The notes: a model not told the origin generated them from the sequence alone. DNA of 64,000 nt from Prostheceraeus crozeri (GCA_907163375.1 CAJQUW010010320.1:1-64000); one strand, 5' to 3'. Counted from the stretch's first letter, positions 29,991-39,205 are shown. Translations and numbers: made by a program.

Positions 29991-30451
29991 ATGAATCCAA
30001 CTGCCTCATTTTATTCACGACCCTCCTATGTAAGTGGTGGAGGACAAATTTACATCGGCGCTTGCCGCCAACGTGGAGGTAGCATACTTGGTGCACTGAA
30101 ATCTGTTGTAGCACCTCTCATATCCAATGTCGGAAGATCTTTAAAACGAAATGTTTTAAGTAATGCCGTTGGCTTTGCTGGTGATGTTGCTAGTGATCTT
30201 TCCAGAGAGAACTTAGACGTTTTAAGAGCAGTTTGTTGAATCGTGGGAAGGAACGCGGTTTAAAAACATTGAAGCAGACCTTTGCTGGTGTTACTCAAGG
30301 AAAGAAATCACCTAAACGAATGAATAAAGGAAGAAGGAAACATCGCGGAGCTGGTAAGGTGCGATCTTCAGTCAAAAGGCATTCACGCAAACGTCGCAGA
30401 GGCTCTAATCATTCATCAGGCGCTAAACGACGACGCCGCCATAACTTCTGA
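29991..30451 (+). CDS. Adenovirus protein VI-like minor capsid/core protein, left arm
   Basis: About 150 residues starting MNPTASFYSRPSYVSGGGQI. A GG pair followed by a hydrophobic amphipathic stretch (GGSILGALKSVVAPLISNVG) leads to a long basic tail (RRKHRGAGKVRSSVKRHSRK). This layout matches adenovirus pVI-like proteins of Polintons and adintoviruses, which bridge capsid and core and can disrupt membranes. Immediately upstream of the major capsid gene, as is usual. Broken in this arm; the right-arm copy is open. Confidence 0.6.
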
Positions 30452-30453
30452 TC

Positions 30454-31241
30454 ATGGAGTGTAAAACTTCCGGGTTTTGTTTGTTTGATCAACAAGCCAT
30501 ACAAACAGATATTCTTAGTTCAAGTATTGTAGATTATCATCCTCGAACAGCTGAGAATGCTGGCCCCATTGAATTTGTTATTCCTGGTGGTAGTGATGAC
30601 TACATAGATTTGAGTTATGCGATGGTTGATTTGAGGTTTAGAATTCAGCAAGCAGATGGAACTGCTATTGACGATACACATAAAGTTGGACTGAACAATT
30701 TACCATTGACTACATTACTTCGCGATGTTTCTCTAACGATTGGAGAGCAGCAGGTGGAAGGTGGCCAAAGCGATTATCCCTATAAATCATATTTCAATCA
30801 TGTATCACAGTTTCATCCAGCAGCACAAAAAAGTCATATGGAAGCCATGGGATGGTACAGAGATGAAGCAGGAAAATTTGATGCTGAAACAAACAGTGGC
30901 TTTGTAAAGCGATCTGCTATGATTAAAGATAGTAAAATATGTCAGCTATATGGTCCGCTGAATTTAGACTTTTCTAGACAGTCAAAGTTTTTACTCTGTA
31001 ATACCAGCATGCGACTCAAGCTGACATTGAATAAGCCTGAATTTGCGCTGAATGCATTTGCTAAAGTTGACAATTTTAGAAATCATGTGGAAGATATTGC
31101 ACTTTACATTCGTCGAGTAGTACCGAATCCAAGTGTCATTAGAGAGCATGCTGAAGGTCTTAACCGCCAGAATGCCATTTACTCCGTTCAGCATACAAAG
31201 CTTCTCACCTTTACATTTCCGAAAGATCAAAAGAGTTTCAT
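30454..31241 (+). CDS. Major capsid protein part (double jelly roll, F54H12.2-like), left arm
   Basis: The N-terminal and middle part of the Polinton major capsid protein: IVDYHPRTAENAGPIEFVIP, then DDYIDLSYAMVDLRFRI and a LLRDVSLTIGEQQVEGG stretch, all close to the metazoan F54H12.2-like family. The arm boundary lies in this gene. Its right-arm counterpart is 34494-35366. Confidence 0.75.
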
Positions 31242-32318
31242 AGCTTTGGTTACAGTACCACTTTTAAAGATATTTTGATCAAAACCCAAAATGTCCATTA
31301 GAGTTTTATCCATAATTAGTTCAATACCTTTTCCACTTATAGTGAGAGACAAAACACCTTCTTTTTCAGAAAATGAAATATGTTGCTCATTAATCACTTC
31401 ATTTAAATAATCTACAACCAATTTAACTGAAGTAATAATGCGAGGCATCAACACTCTTGTTTCATGTAAGATACCACCTAAAGGCTCTACACACTTTCTG
31501 TATAAAGATACGGTCCATTCTGTATCAAATTGATTATCAAATTTTCCATGAACAGCTGCAGAACGATGTCGTAAGAACTGATGAAAATCTTTTGAACAAA
31601 CTAATACTAGATCATCATCATTTAACTTACTTATTGCAATATGATTAGATGATTTGATATAAGTCAATGTTGCCACTTGTTTACCATCAACTCGAAGGAG
31701 ATAATTAAATTTCTTCAATAATGTTTCAGGAGTCATGTTTGTCTTTCTTGGCTTAATCACAATCTTCTTCACCAACGTCTTCTCATTTTTTGGAATAAGA
31801 TCTACATAATAAGCTTCCTCTCGATATATTAACTGTTTATGACCACTTGGGTGGTAATTAACGTTATAATTATCATAGCTTGTTAAGGCGCTAGCGAGGT
31901 AACCTAAATCATTTCTTAAACTTGGACTTAAACCAACAATCCAATCTTTCTCAACTACATGATGTTTATAATTATGATCATCATTGTGCGGAGTAAATTG
32001 GACAATATGTTTACACGCTTTATTCAAGAAATCATATATAAACTTTTTACATGATAAGAGATCTTTCTTTGGCCACTGTGGAATGTATACTCGACAGCCC
32101 TTTTCACATTGGTAAGCAGCTGTAGGTCTCATATTAATAGTCATCACCTCATGATCAAAAGTATAGACACAGTTGCTATGAACAAGTTGAGTGACACCCA
32201 CTTCCCACTTTCCATTTAGCTGTTGTGTATGATCAATGGGAGTAGAAAAGAGTGCGGCTCGATTACTAGCAAATCTATTTGCGGCCGCATTGCTAAGCAA
32301 AATATGATAAAACGACAT
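31227..32318 (-). CDS. Penton-like minor capsid protein, centre of element B
   Basis: 363 residues opening MSFYHILLSNAAANRFASNR, followed by LNGKWEVGVTQLVHSNCVYT. The pattern FYxxLxSN...F...I...L.GxWEVGxxxL is that of the single-jelly-roll penton proteins of Polintons and adintoviruses, which occupy capsid vertices. A later LMDILGFDQNIF stretch also fits the family. The reading frame reaches the arm boundary at its 3' end. It is transcribed away from the PC4-like genes, with only 35 bases between the two start codons. Confidence 0.65.
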   Translation of the reverse strand: MSFYHILLSNAAANRFASNRAALFSTPIDHTQQLNGKWEVGVTQLVHSNCVYTFDHEVMTINMRPTAAYQCEKGCRVYIPQWPKKDLLSCKKFIYDFLNKACKHIVQFTPHNDDHNYKHHVVEKDWIVGLSPSLRNDLGYLASALTSYDNYNVNYHPSGHKQLIYREEAYYVDLIPKNEKTLVKKIVIKPRKTNMTPETLLKKFNYLLRVDGKQVATLTYIKSSNHIAISKLNDDDLVLVCSKDFHQFLRHRSAAVHGKFDNQFDTEWTVSLYRKCVEPLGGILHETRVLMPRIITSVKLVVDYLNEVINEQHISFSEKEGVLSLTISGKGIELIMDKTLMDILGFDQNIFKSGTVTKAMKLF

Positions 32319-32353
32319 TTTGATATTGCTGATCTGCGGCTTTGCATAACATC

Positions 32354-32710
32354 ATGAAGACTTGGATTTTGGACTCTCTACAATATATCAGAGTTGATCG
32401 TGATGGAAACGTGCATTTCAAAAATTCTCATGGTCATACTGCAAGAGGTATTACATTAACATGGCGACAATTTGTCAACCTCAATGATATCATGAGGGAT
32501 TTGGAATATTTTGAAACATTAAGATTCATCTCCTTGGGTGATCAAGTTTGGCTTCAACATTACAGAAATGAAATTCAAATCTGCCATTCTCATTCCGCAA
32601 ACTGTTTCTCATTTCGCAAATACAATTGGGAGAAGTGTAGAAGATACATACATCGCTCCATCATGACATTTATTCGTCGTGAGTTCATCGCCCTACTATG
32701 CAAATCTTAA
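32354..32710 (+). CDS. PC4 (transcriptional coactivator p15)-like protein 1, element B
   Basis: 118 residues starting MKTWILDSLQYIRVDRDGN. The region LDSLQYIRVDRDGNVHFKN, then GITLTWRQFVNLNDIMRDL matches the layout of the PC4 ssDNA-binding fold: four strands, then the G-I-x-L-T-x-x-Q/W-x-x-L-x-x-I helix signature seen in PC4 as GISLNPEQWSQLKEQI. A C-terminal basic helix (NWEKCRRYIHRSI) follows. PC4 proteins bind single-stranded DNA and link activators to the TBP/TFIIB machinery. It is duplicated in tandem as the next gene. The start was chosen at the ATG giving the PC4-type first strand; the penton gene starts 35 bases away on the other strand. Confidence 0.5.
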   Translation: MKTWILDSLQYIRVDRDGNVHFKNSHGHTARGITLTWRQFVNLNDIMRDLEYFETLRFISLGDQVWLQHYRNEIQICHSHSANCFSFRKYNWEKCRRYIHRSIMTFIRREFIALLCKS

Positions 32711-32732
32711 TCAGACATTACTACCACGCACC

Positions 32733-33383
32733 ATGAGTTGGAAATTAGATTCCCTACAGCGTATTGAAACGGATCATGATCGAAACGTCTATTTCAAAGA
32801 TTCAACTGGAAATGTGAGAAGAGAGTTTGCTTTATCTTATCGTCATTTTCAATCTCTACATCATATCATGAAGGATTTGAAATACTTCTATATGAAAAGA
32901 CATTCACGTATTGGAAATCGCATCTGGTTGCGCGTCAACAAACGGCGAATTCAACTCTATCATTCCCAAATCCATACTAACTTCACATTTCATCAAGGTA
33001 GTTGGGAAAAGTATAAAAGGAAGGTACATCGCTCAATTTACTCATTCTTTCATCATGAAGCGCCATCGCTACACCATCGTCAACATTCTCCGTCGCTTCA
33101 GACTCTACACCAAAATCGATCTCACAACATTACACCAACACCTTCCAAACAGCAAGTATTACCCAGGCCGTCCTCAAATGTTAGTGGTGAAGATGAACAA
33201 TTCACGGAATCTTCAACTCTTCCCAAATGGGACTGTACAGATTCTCGGCGCCCTTTCTCATTCATCGGCGCAGTCAATGCGCTTAGAGCTACAGAGACTA
33301 CTACGTCGGATATGGAAGAGGGAGAGGTGTGTGATGTCGAATCTGACTGTGGACAATATGGTGATCTCTACTCAATTGAGTGA
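32733..33383 (+). CDS. PC4-like protein 2 with long C-terminal extension, element B
   Basis: 216 residues starting MSWKLDSLQRIETDHDRN. Residues 1-110 align end to end with PC4-like protein 1 (DSLQRIETDHDRNVYFKDS; REFALSYRHFQSLHHIMKDL; SWEKYKRKVHRSI), so the pair arose by tandem duplication. The remaining 105 residues are low-complexity (H/S/T-rich, then acidic) and overlap the TBP-like frame by 329 bases. They may be a chance reading, or an overprinted acidic tail (DMEEGEVCDVESDCG). Confidence 0.45.
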   Translation: MSWKLDSLQRIETDHDRNVYFKDSTGNVRREFALSYRHFQSLHHIMKDLKYFYMKRHSRIGNRIWLRVNKRRIQLYHSQIHTNFTFHQGSWEKYKRKVHRSIYSFFHHEAPSLHHRQHSPSLQTLHQNRSHNITPTPSKQQVLPRPSSNVSGEDEQFTESSTLPKWDCTDSRRPFSFIGAVNALRATETTTSDMEEGEVCDVESDCGQYGDLYSIE

Positions 33384-33600
33384 AAGTGTATCATTTTTGA
33401 AGATTCGTACCAGCAGTTACAATTTGTGTTATGAACCCGAACTTTTTCCTGCAGCTCTCATTAGTTGTTGGTTACCTGTGCATGTGGCAATCTTTTATAA
33501 TAGTAAAGTGATCATTACTGGACTAAAATCTCATGTACAAGCAAATGTGATCCTAGACTATCTCATCGAGTATGTACGTACCCAGCGGATTGTAAAATAA
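33055..33600 (+). CDS. TATA-binding-protein-like gene, element B
   Basis: 181 residues, one open frame starting MKRHRYTIVNIL. It follows the TBP core from end to end. IVNILRRFRLYTKIDLTTLH parallels TBP's IVSTVNLGCKLDLKTIAL, and PNSKYYPGRPQMLVVKM parallels NAEYNPKRFAAVIMRI. LQLFPNGTVQILGALSHSSA stands at the [20 protein letters not shown] stirrup of repeat 1. In repeat 2, YEPELFPAALI matches TBP's YEPELFPGLIY almost exactly and is followed by VAIFYNSKVIITGLKSH in place of VLLIFVSGKVVLTGAK. Both saddle repeats are thus present, at about residues 8-85 and 95-178. Some DNA-contacting Phe/Val positions differ. The predicted role is recognition of TATA promoters, perhaps those of the element itself. 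An AATAAA overlaps its stop. This is my strongest unexpected call in the window, made by eye. Confidence 0.8.
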   Translation: MKRHRYTIVNILRRFRLYTKIDLTTLHQHLPNSKYYPGRPQMLVVKMNNSRNLQLFPNGTVQILGALSHSSAQSMRLELQRLLRRIWKRERCVMSNLTVDNMVISTQLSESVSFLKIRTSSYNLCYEPELFPAALISCWLPVHVAIFYNSKVIITGLKSHVQANVILDYLIEYVRTQRIVK

Positions 33601-33632
33601 AAAACAATTTTTTCCAACATGATGTTTTTATT
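33596..33632. terminator. Bidirectional poly(A) signals between convergent genes
   Basis: The 52-base gap between the TBP-like stop and the protease stop holds AATAAA on the plus strand (about 33596-33602) and AATAAA on the minus strand (about 33625-33632). Confidence 0.6.
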
Positions 33633-33651
33633 TCAAATCATGATAGAACTT

Positions 33652-34089
33652 TCAAATCATTTTTTCATTAGAGGATGGATTACATGAAAAGTTTTGAATA
33701 ACAGATACAAATAGAGATACATGTAAACGTTTTAAGATGAAGTACAGTACAAAAGCACCACACGTTGATGAAAGTGGATGTTGTGGTATGCGTTCATTTC
33801 GCTGATATTGACGCGTATGTTTTCTCAACCACTGCTGTGTTGGCATATTTGGAGGTTGAGCAAGAGAGTCAAATAGTTCACCACGTCGGTCTTCTCCAAT
33901 AAAGATCGCTTTCCAATGCTCACCGCCTAAATTCTGCGAATGAGTGTTTAGTACAATAAAGATGGGATAGTGATTTACTGCAGGTGGTAAGGTATCGAGC
34001 GAATAGACATTATCGAAAGCTTTCAACGTCGCTTCGTCTGCATTACGCTGTACTTTAGTTTTAATATCGTCAGCAGTCAACCAACTCAT
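33652..34089 (-). CDS. Adenain-like maturation cysteine protease, element B
   Basis: 145 residues. Catalytic motifs of the adenovirus/Ulp1 family occur in order: His in GGEHWKAIF (residues about 55-63), Asp in GELFDSLAQPP (about 70-80) and Cys in SSTCGAFVLYFILKRL (about 107-122). In Polintons this enzyme processes capsid and core proteins. It follows the capsid C-terminal part directly on the minus strand (shared base at 34089). Confidence 0.85.
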   Translation of the reverse strand: MSWLTADDIKTKVQRNADEATLKAFDNVYSLDTLPPAVNHYPIFIVLNTHSQNLGGEHWKAIFIGEDRRGELFDSLAQPPNMPTQQWLRKHTRQYQRNERIPQHPLSSTCGAFVLYFILKRLHVSLFVSVIQNFSCNPSSNEKMI

Positions 34090-34433
34090 TAACGATTATA
34101 CTGAAGAATCACGTCACGATACTTTGTAATTTCAATATTTGAATCGAAGACTGCATAAATTAATACATTGATCGTCTCAGGTAGTGTTCTTTTGAACGTC
34201 AAATCCAAACGAATATTATGAGGCACGTTCGCTTGACGATAGGGTGCACTAATATTGCTGTCAGCAGTCAAATCAAATGCATAAATAATATATCCACTCT
34301 TAAACTCTTTCATAGTCAGTCCGTTGGTGTCATCCGTATTGTAAAAGCCAAAGACATCCATAAAATCAACATAATTGCGCATAAATTGATCCGAAGCAAA
34401 ATCTGGTTTGTAGGGTGGACCAGGATGACTCAC
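34089..34433 (-). CDS. Major capsid protein C-terminal part (F54H12.2-like), element B
   Basis: 114 residues. GLTMKEFKSGYIIYAFDLT, then HNIRLDLTFKRTLPETINVL and YAVFDSNIEITKYRDV match the last jelly-roll strands of the metazoan Polinton major capsid family. Present once, in the centre next to the right arm. Confidence 0.7.
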   Translation of the reverse strand: MSHPGPPYKPDFASDQFMRNYVDFMDVFGFYNTDDTNGLTMKEFKSGYIIYAFDLTADSNISAPYRQANVPHNIRLDLTFKRTLPETINVLIYAVFDSNIEITKYRDVILQYNR

Positions 34434-34493
34434 ACCATTTACACGTAAAGCAATTTCACTTGACTGATTGTGTTTAAAATTGAAAGGATTCTT

Positions 34494-35366
34494 CTATATA
34501 TTACCTTTAAATGCATCATTTTCAACCATTGCCACAATGAGGAGCTTCGGTGCCTCCGATGGAAAGAGGCCATCTTTCATGAAACTCTTTTGATCTTTCG
34601 GAATTGTAAAGGTGAGAAGCTTTGTATGCTGAACGGGGTAAGTGGCTTTTTGGCGGTTAAGACCTTCAGCATGCTCTCTAATGACACTTGGATTCGGTAC
34701 TACTCGACGAATGTAAAGTGCAATATCTTCCACATGATTTCTAAAATTGTCAACTTTAGCAAATGCATTCAGCGCAAATTCAGGCTTATTCAATGTCAGC
34801 TTGAGTCGCATGCTGATATTACAGAGTAAAAACTTTGACTGTCTAGAAAAGTCTAAATTCAGCGGACCATATAGCTGACATACTTTACTATCTTTAATCA
34901 TAGCAGATCGCTTTACAAAGCCACTGTTTGTTTCAGCATCAAATTTTCCTGCTTCATCTCTGTACCATCCCATGGCTTCCATATGACTTTTTTGTGCTGC
35001 TGGATGAAACTGTGATACATGATTGAAATATGATTTATAGGGATAATCGCTTTGGCCACCTTCCACCTGCTGCTCTCCAATCGTTAGAGAAACATCGCGA
35101 AGTAATGTAGTCAATGGTAAATTGTTCAGTCCAACTTTATGTGTATCGTCAATAGCAGTTCCATCTGCTTGCTGAATTCTAAACCTCAAATCAACCATCG
35201 CATAACTCAAATCTATGTAGTCATCACTACCACCAGGAATAACAAATTCAATGGGGCCAGCATTCTCAGCTGTTCGAGGATGATAATCTACAATACTTGA
35301 ACTAAGAATATCTGTTTGTATGGCTTGTTGATCAAACAAACAAAACCCGGAAGTTTTACACTCCAT
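34494..35366 (-). CDS. Major capsid protein part, right arm
   Basis: 290 residues, near-identical to the left-arm part over its first 260 residues (MECKTSGFCLFDQQAIQTD, PIEFVIPGGSDDYIDLSY), then running into the centre. Double-jelly-roll capsid family. Immediately preceded by the protein VI-like gene. Confidence 0.8.
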   Translation of the reverse strand: MECKTSGFCLFDQQAIQTDILSSSIVDYHPRTAENAGPIEFVIPGGSDDYIDLSYAMVDLRFRIQQADGTAIDDTHKVGLNNLPLTTLLRDVSLTIGEQQVEGGQSDYPYKSYFNHVSQFHPAAQKSHMEAMGWYRDEAGKFDAETNSGFVKRSAMIKDSKVCQLYGPLNLDFSRQSKFLLCNISMRLKLTLNKPEFALNAFAKVDNFRNHVEDIALYIRRVVPNPSVIREHAEGLNRQKATYPVQHTKLLTFTIPKDQKSFMKDGLFPSEAPKLLIVAMVENDAFKGNI

Positions 35367-35368
35367 GA

Positions 35369-35824
35369 TCAGAAGTTATGGCGGCGTCGTCGTTTAGCGC
35401 CTGATGAATGATTAGAGCCTCTGCGACGTTTGCGTGAATGCCTTTTGACTGAAGATCGCACCTTACCAGCTCCGCGATGTTTCCTTCTTCCTTTATTCAT
35501 TCGTTTAGGCGATTTCTTTCCTTGAGTAACACCAGCAAAGGTCTGCTTCAATGTTTTTAAACCGCGTTCCTTCCCACGATTCAACAAACTGCTCTTAAAA
35601 CTTCTACCTCTGGAAAGATCACTAGCAACATCACCAGCAAAGCCAACGGCATTACTTAAAACATTTCGTTTTAAAGATCTTCCGACATTGGATATGAGAG
35701 GTGCTACAACAGATTTCAGTGCACCAAGTATGCTACCTCCACGTTGGCGGCAAGCGCCGATGTAAATTTGTCCTCCACCACTTACATAGGAGGGTCGTGA
35801 ATAAAATGAGGCAGTTGGATTCAT
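35369..35824 (-). CDS. Adenovirus protein VI-like minor capsid/core protein, right arm
   Basis: 151 residues in one open frame, with GG plus amphipathic stretch (GGSILGALKSVVAPLI) at residues 29-45 and a basic tail to the end (GAKRRRRHNF). This is the better preserved of the two copies. Its stop lies two bases before the capsid ATG, suggesting coordinated late expression. Confidence 0.65.
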   Translation of the reverse strand: MNPTASFYSRPSYVSGGGQIYIGACRQRGGSILGALKSVVAPLISNVGRSLKRNVLSNAVGFAGDVASDLSRGRSFKSSLLNRGKERGLKTLKQTFAGVTQGKKSPKRMNKGRRKHRGAGKVRSSVKRHSRKRRRGSNHSSGAKRRRRHNF

Positions 35825-35865
35825 GGCTCAAACCCTAAACATTGTTAGTTACAACTTTGCATGAA

Positions 35866-37103
35866 TCACTGTCGATCACTTAGATGAAAGATGTCGGCAA
35901 GACGCATCCAAGAGTTCATACTTGAAGGATAACCAGTCCATTTAACAAGACACCATTCTTCACCTTGCCGTTTTTTACATCGAATGATTTCTCTACCAAA
36001 TATGTTTCACTTTCAGTGACTACCTCAATCTCATCGCGGTAAAAGCTACCCTCAATTTCTTCATTATCGTAATCTTTCAACTTGTAGGTGGTGGGAGAGT
36101 CTTTTTGATCAATCCTTGATACTGTAAATACCTCCTCTGTCCAATTCGGAAGGTACCCTTTAGCAAAAACACTTTTCACTTTTGAGATACGAACTTTATC
36201 ACCAATTTTCACATCACTTTTCTCATGAGTGCGTTTACGTTGGAATGATTCGCGCACTTTATCTACATTGTCAGCATTTACATCTACTGGTCTGAGTCCA
36301 ATAGAACGATGGATAGAGTGATTGTAGGCATGGAGTGTATCTTGTAAAACCTTTGTCCAATTTTGTGTCAAGTTGGCAGTAAAATGTCGCCACAAGCGAT
36401 TTTTTAATGTGCGATTAAAACGTTCAACGAGAGCAGCTTTATAAGCACTCTTTACACTAAACAACTCAATGTCATGCCTCTCAAATAATCTTCTCACATG
36501 CTGATTTTCAAACTCTTTTCCTTGATCACTTTGAATTCTTTTTGGAATGCGACCTTCTCGAAAAATTGTTTGAAATGCTTTTGCTACTCCTTTCCCTTCT
36601 TTAGTTTTTAAAGGTTGAGCCCACGCATAACGCGAGAAAATATCAATGACGGTTAAAATAAAATTATTACCCGAGTTATGTTTTGAAATGGGGGCAACAT
36701 CACACAAATCTGCTTGCCACTGTTCATCGATGTCATGAACAATATAATGGCGGGTGCGATACTTCTTTTTCGCTTGTTTGTGGAGTGTATAGGTAGCCTG
36801 ACCCTTTAACCATCGTTTCACTTGTGATTGTGGAAGACCACTCGCTTTTGATAATTTCTTGATAGATGCAAATCCTGCCGGATGTTTTACATCATAATAG
36901 ATTGACTTCAAACGTTCAGTCGATGACGACTGACTCTTCTTCCTCCTTCTCATCTTTTTGTTTTCTTGCCTTTCTACATTTACAACAACTGCAGCATTTA
37001 GCTTTAGCGGTTTTGCAATCGTGTTCACATTGCTTAGGGGTTTCATTGTGAGAGCTAGCGCAGCAAGTGCAAGTGACAACGACATTAACCTCTGGCGGTT
37101 CAT
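35866..37103 (-). CDS. Polinton integrase with chromodomain, right arm
   Basis: Counterpart of the left-arm integrase: head, DDE core (WQADLCDV, IQSDQGKEF, ALVERFNRTL), SH3-like part and a chromodomain region. The DDE core is a single open frame here. Broken towards its end. It overlaps the Cys-rich ORF at its start. Confidence 0.8.
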
Positions 37104-37131
37104 TACATAGCAAGCAACACATCTGCTTCAT
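36916..37131 (-). CDS. Cysteine-rich small protein, right arm
   Basis: Same 71-residue CC/CxxC-rich ORF as in the left arm, differing at two residues near the tail. Conservation of an overlapping frame in both arms is expected from recent duplication and is not proof of function. Confidence 0.3.
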   Translation of the reverse strand: MKQMCCLLCNEPPEVNVVVTCTCCASSHNETPKQCEHDCKTAKAKCCSCCKCRKARKQKDEKEEEESVVID

Positions 37132-37132
37132 A

Positions 37133-37825
37133 TTAATAGTCTGAGAACATGTATTTCTTGGGAGGAGCTGTTTTACGTTTTCCTTTTACTAGTTTTAGTG
37201 GTGGCGTAGATCTACGTCGAGTTCTTCCTCTTGTTTGCTTAGTGAGTGTGGAAGGGGAAGTAGCAGGTGACGTCTCAAATCAATTTGTTGGCATTTTCAT
37301 CGTCTGAAGCATTGGAGCAGTAGCCACTGTTGAATCAAGTTCCTTCAATGTCTCATTATTCAAAGCAAATTTTGGTGCATTATGCTTTTTCAATAATTTA
37401 AGAAAGTATGACCAACAAGGTGGAACATAGCCCTGACGGCGCTTTCTACGTGTCGCATACTGAATCAAGTCTTCATAACGTGAAGCATCAATCACTTTAT
37501 TTTCATCTGTAATGATTTCTCCTCTATCATTTACATTGAGATGGGGCTCAATACTATTGAAAAGAGATATGGCATGTGCGCGAGATGCTAAAGGTGTAGC
37601 AGTCGATACAGAGTCACGCATCTTATTCTTCAAGTTTTTCAATTGCTCAACAGTTTCCGATTGTAATAATACAGCACGATGTGGATCTTTGATGTGAACA
37701 TTTTGCTGATAATCTATTTCTTTCCTATACATTTGATTTGCAAGAGGTTGCTTTACTTGCTGCATGGCAGTCAATTGTACATATTCATCCTGAGGAATAA
37801 CAATCATGCGAGAATAAGAACTCAT
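37133..37825 (-). CDS. Polinton structural-accessory protein of unknown role, right arm
   Basis: Counterpart of 27988-28679, with start MSSYSRMIVIPQDEYVQL retained and the four-base ATGA-type overlap with the ATPase stop. Broken near its basic tail. Confidence 0.4.
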
Positions 37826-38475
37826 AGTTTGTAGATAATCATGGGAGTTTTCAAAATATCACTTCGAAATCTAAATTCTTCCGGACACTCTTGCGTAAAG
37901 TCAAAGAATAAGTAACCGTGTGGTTTTTCAGTAGCTGCTTGAAAAATTTCAATTAAGGCTTTTGAACCTCTTGGTGCAACTTGTCGCGCTAAAATTTCAA
38001 ATTGACTTTTATCTCGCGGATTCTTGAAAATAGCATAATAGTGTGTATTCAGGTTTCGTGTACGAGCTTCTTTTCCATCAGGAAACAAATTTTGTGTGAT
38101 ATAGATGATAAAGCACCTTTTATGATGTGCTGCGCGAGTGAACATATCTGTAACATCTTTTGAATTCTTACTTTCTTTTAATAAATCATCCAATACAACA
38201 ACATCATTAGACTGAAGTTTATCCACTGGAATAATTCCTTCATGTCGAATAAAGTTGCGACTTTGCAATTCCTGAAACAGCGACGGTTGATAAATACCAT
38301 AACACCAAATCACTCGATTGATAGGTTCCTTAAACAACTCCCTTCTTTTATCCAATAAATTCAGCGTGAAAACAGTTTTACCTGCATGAGATGTCAGAAC
38401 TTTATCACATTGAAGTCTGAAATCCATTATAATACTTTGAGATTCAACATTTGCATAATTAACGTCTAGAGCCAA
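37822..38475 (-). CDS. A32-like genome-packaging ATPase, right arm
   Basis: 217 residues, the same protein as the left-arm copy, with Walker A (SHAGKTVF) and Walker B (VVVLDDLL). Open from start to stop. Confidence 0.85.
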   Translation of the reverse strand: MALDVNYANVESQSIIMDFRLQCDKVLTSHAGKTVFTLNLLDKRRELFKEPINRVIWCYGIYQPSLFQELQSRNFIRHEGIIPVDKLQSNDVVVLDDLLKESKNSKDVTDMFTRAAHHKRCFIIYITQNLFPDGKEARTRNLNTHYYAIFKNPRDKSQFEILARQVAPRGSKALIEIFQAATEKPHGYLFFDFTQECPEEFRFRSDILKTPMIIYKL

Positions 38476-38824
38476 AGATATTACCCAATACGTTGCCCAC
38501 GATAGGAGCTAGCATCGGTAGTAACGCTGGAAGGAAACCACCCTTTTGTGTTAGAGTTTCCCTCTTTCTTTGAAGGGTGACTTTAGAATTGGAGATGAAA
38601 CGCAATTTCGTAGCATATCGCTTAAGTAACTTTCGTTGTTTTGGTGCTAATTTCTTCGTCCTCAACTTCCTCACATGAGAAATAATTTCACGAATTAATT
38701 TATCGTTAGCATGTCGCATAGCATTGTATCGCTGATTTGCTTTCATTCGTCGGAGAGCTTGAATGGCTTAAGAAAACTTTGAAGACTTTTGACTTTTACG
38801 TTTCGTCATTTTACGTTTCACCAT
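38459..38824 (-). CDS. Basic core-like protein (PX-like), right arm
   Basis: Counterpart of 26988-27353, with the same basic body and GGFLPALLPMLAPIV tail. Broken near its start; the open part begins MKANQRYNA. Confidence 0.5.
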
Positions 38825-38875
38825 TTTTCGTGTTAGTCTTTGCTAAAACCTGTCTTTACCACATTTGCATAGGTA

Positions 38876-39205
38876 CTAACTATTGCGACATAAGTGACAC
38901 TCGAAATGAGCAATATCACAGTGGTTACATTGGCAAAGTTGAATGCAATTACGTATGAAACAGCGTTGACAAAAAGCATGCTTACATCTCTTGAAGATGC
39001 GCTTTTCATTTCCATCCTTTCGCTTACATACATCGCAACACATGGTTTCACCGTTACTGATGTCTATAGCAAGTCTTTTTGAAGATATGAATTTGCTAGC
39101 CTTTTCTAAATAATAGACGCATGTACAGAAGGAATATACTTCGAGAGTGAGCAGGCATAGCTTGAAAACCAGTTGTGCTACAATCAAGTACCACTGCATT
39201 TTCAA
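38876..39205 (-). CDS. Membrane-anchored RING-like zinc protein, right arm
   Basis: 109 residues identical in layout to the left-arm copy: hydrophobic N-terminal anchor, then C-x2-C and C-x-H-x2-C-x2-C modules. Confidence 0.45.
   Translation of the reverse strand: MKMQWYLIVAQLVFKLCLLTLEVYSFCTCVYYLEKASKFISSKRLAIDISNGETMCCDVCKRKDGNEKRIFKRCKHAFCQRCFIRNCIQLCQCNHCDIAHFECHLCRNS

Larger units (their letters stand above)
23577..31241 (+). repeat. Left inverted arm of element B
   Basis: 7.65 kb, repeated in reverse at 34579-42231. It holds the terminal G/C-run region (23577-24530), a TATA promoter and eleven ORFs reading inward, up to part of the major capsid gene. Confidence 0.9.
31242..34578. other. 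Unique centre of element B
   Basis: 3.3 kb present once: penton-like (minus), two PC4-like genes and a TBP-like gene (plus), then protease and a capsid C-terminal part (minus). The plus and minus blocks meet end to end at 33600/33652. Confidence 0.85.

Noticed and set aside
24656-31241. DNA polymerase B in element B
   Set aside because: No ORF on either strand of arms or centre shows polymerase motifs; only a possible N-terminal-module-like ORF was seen.
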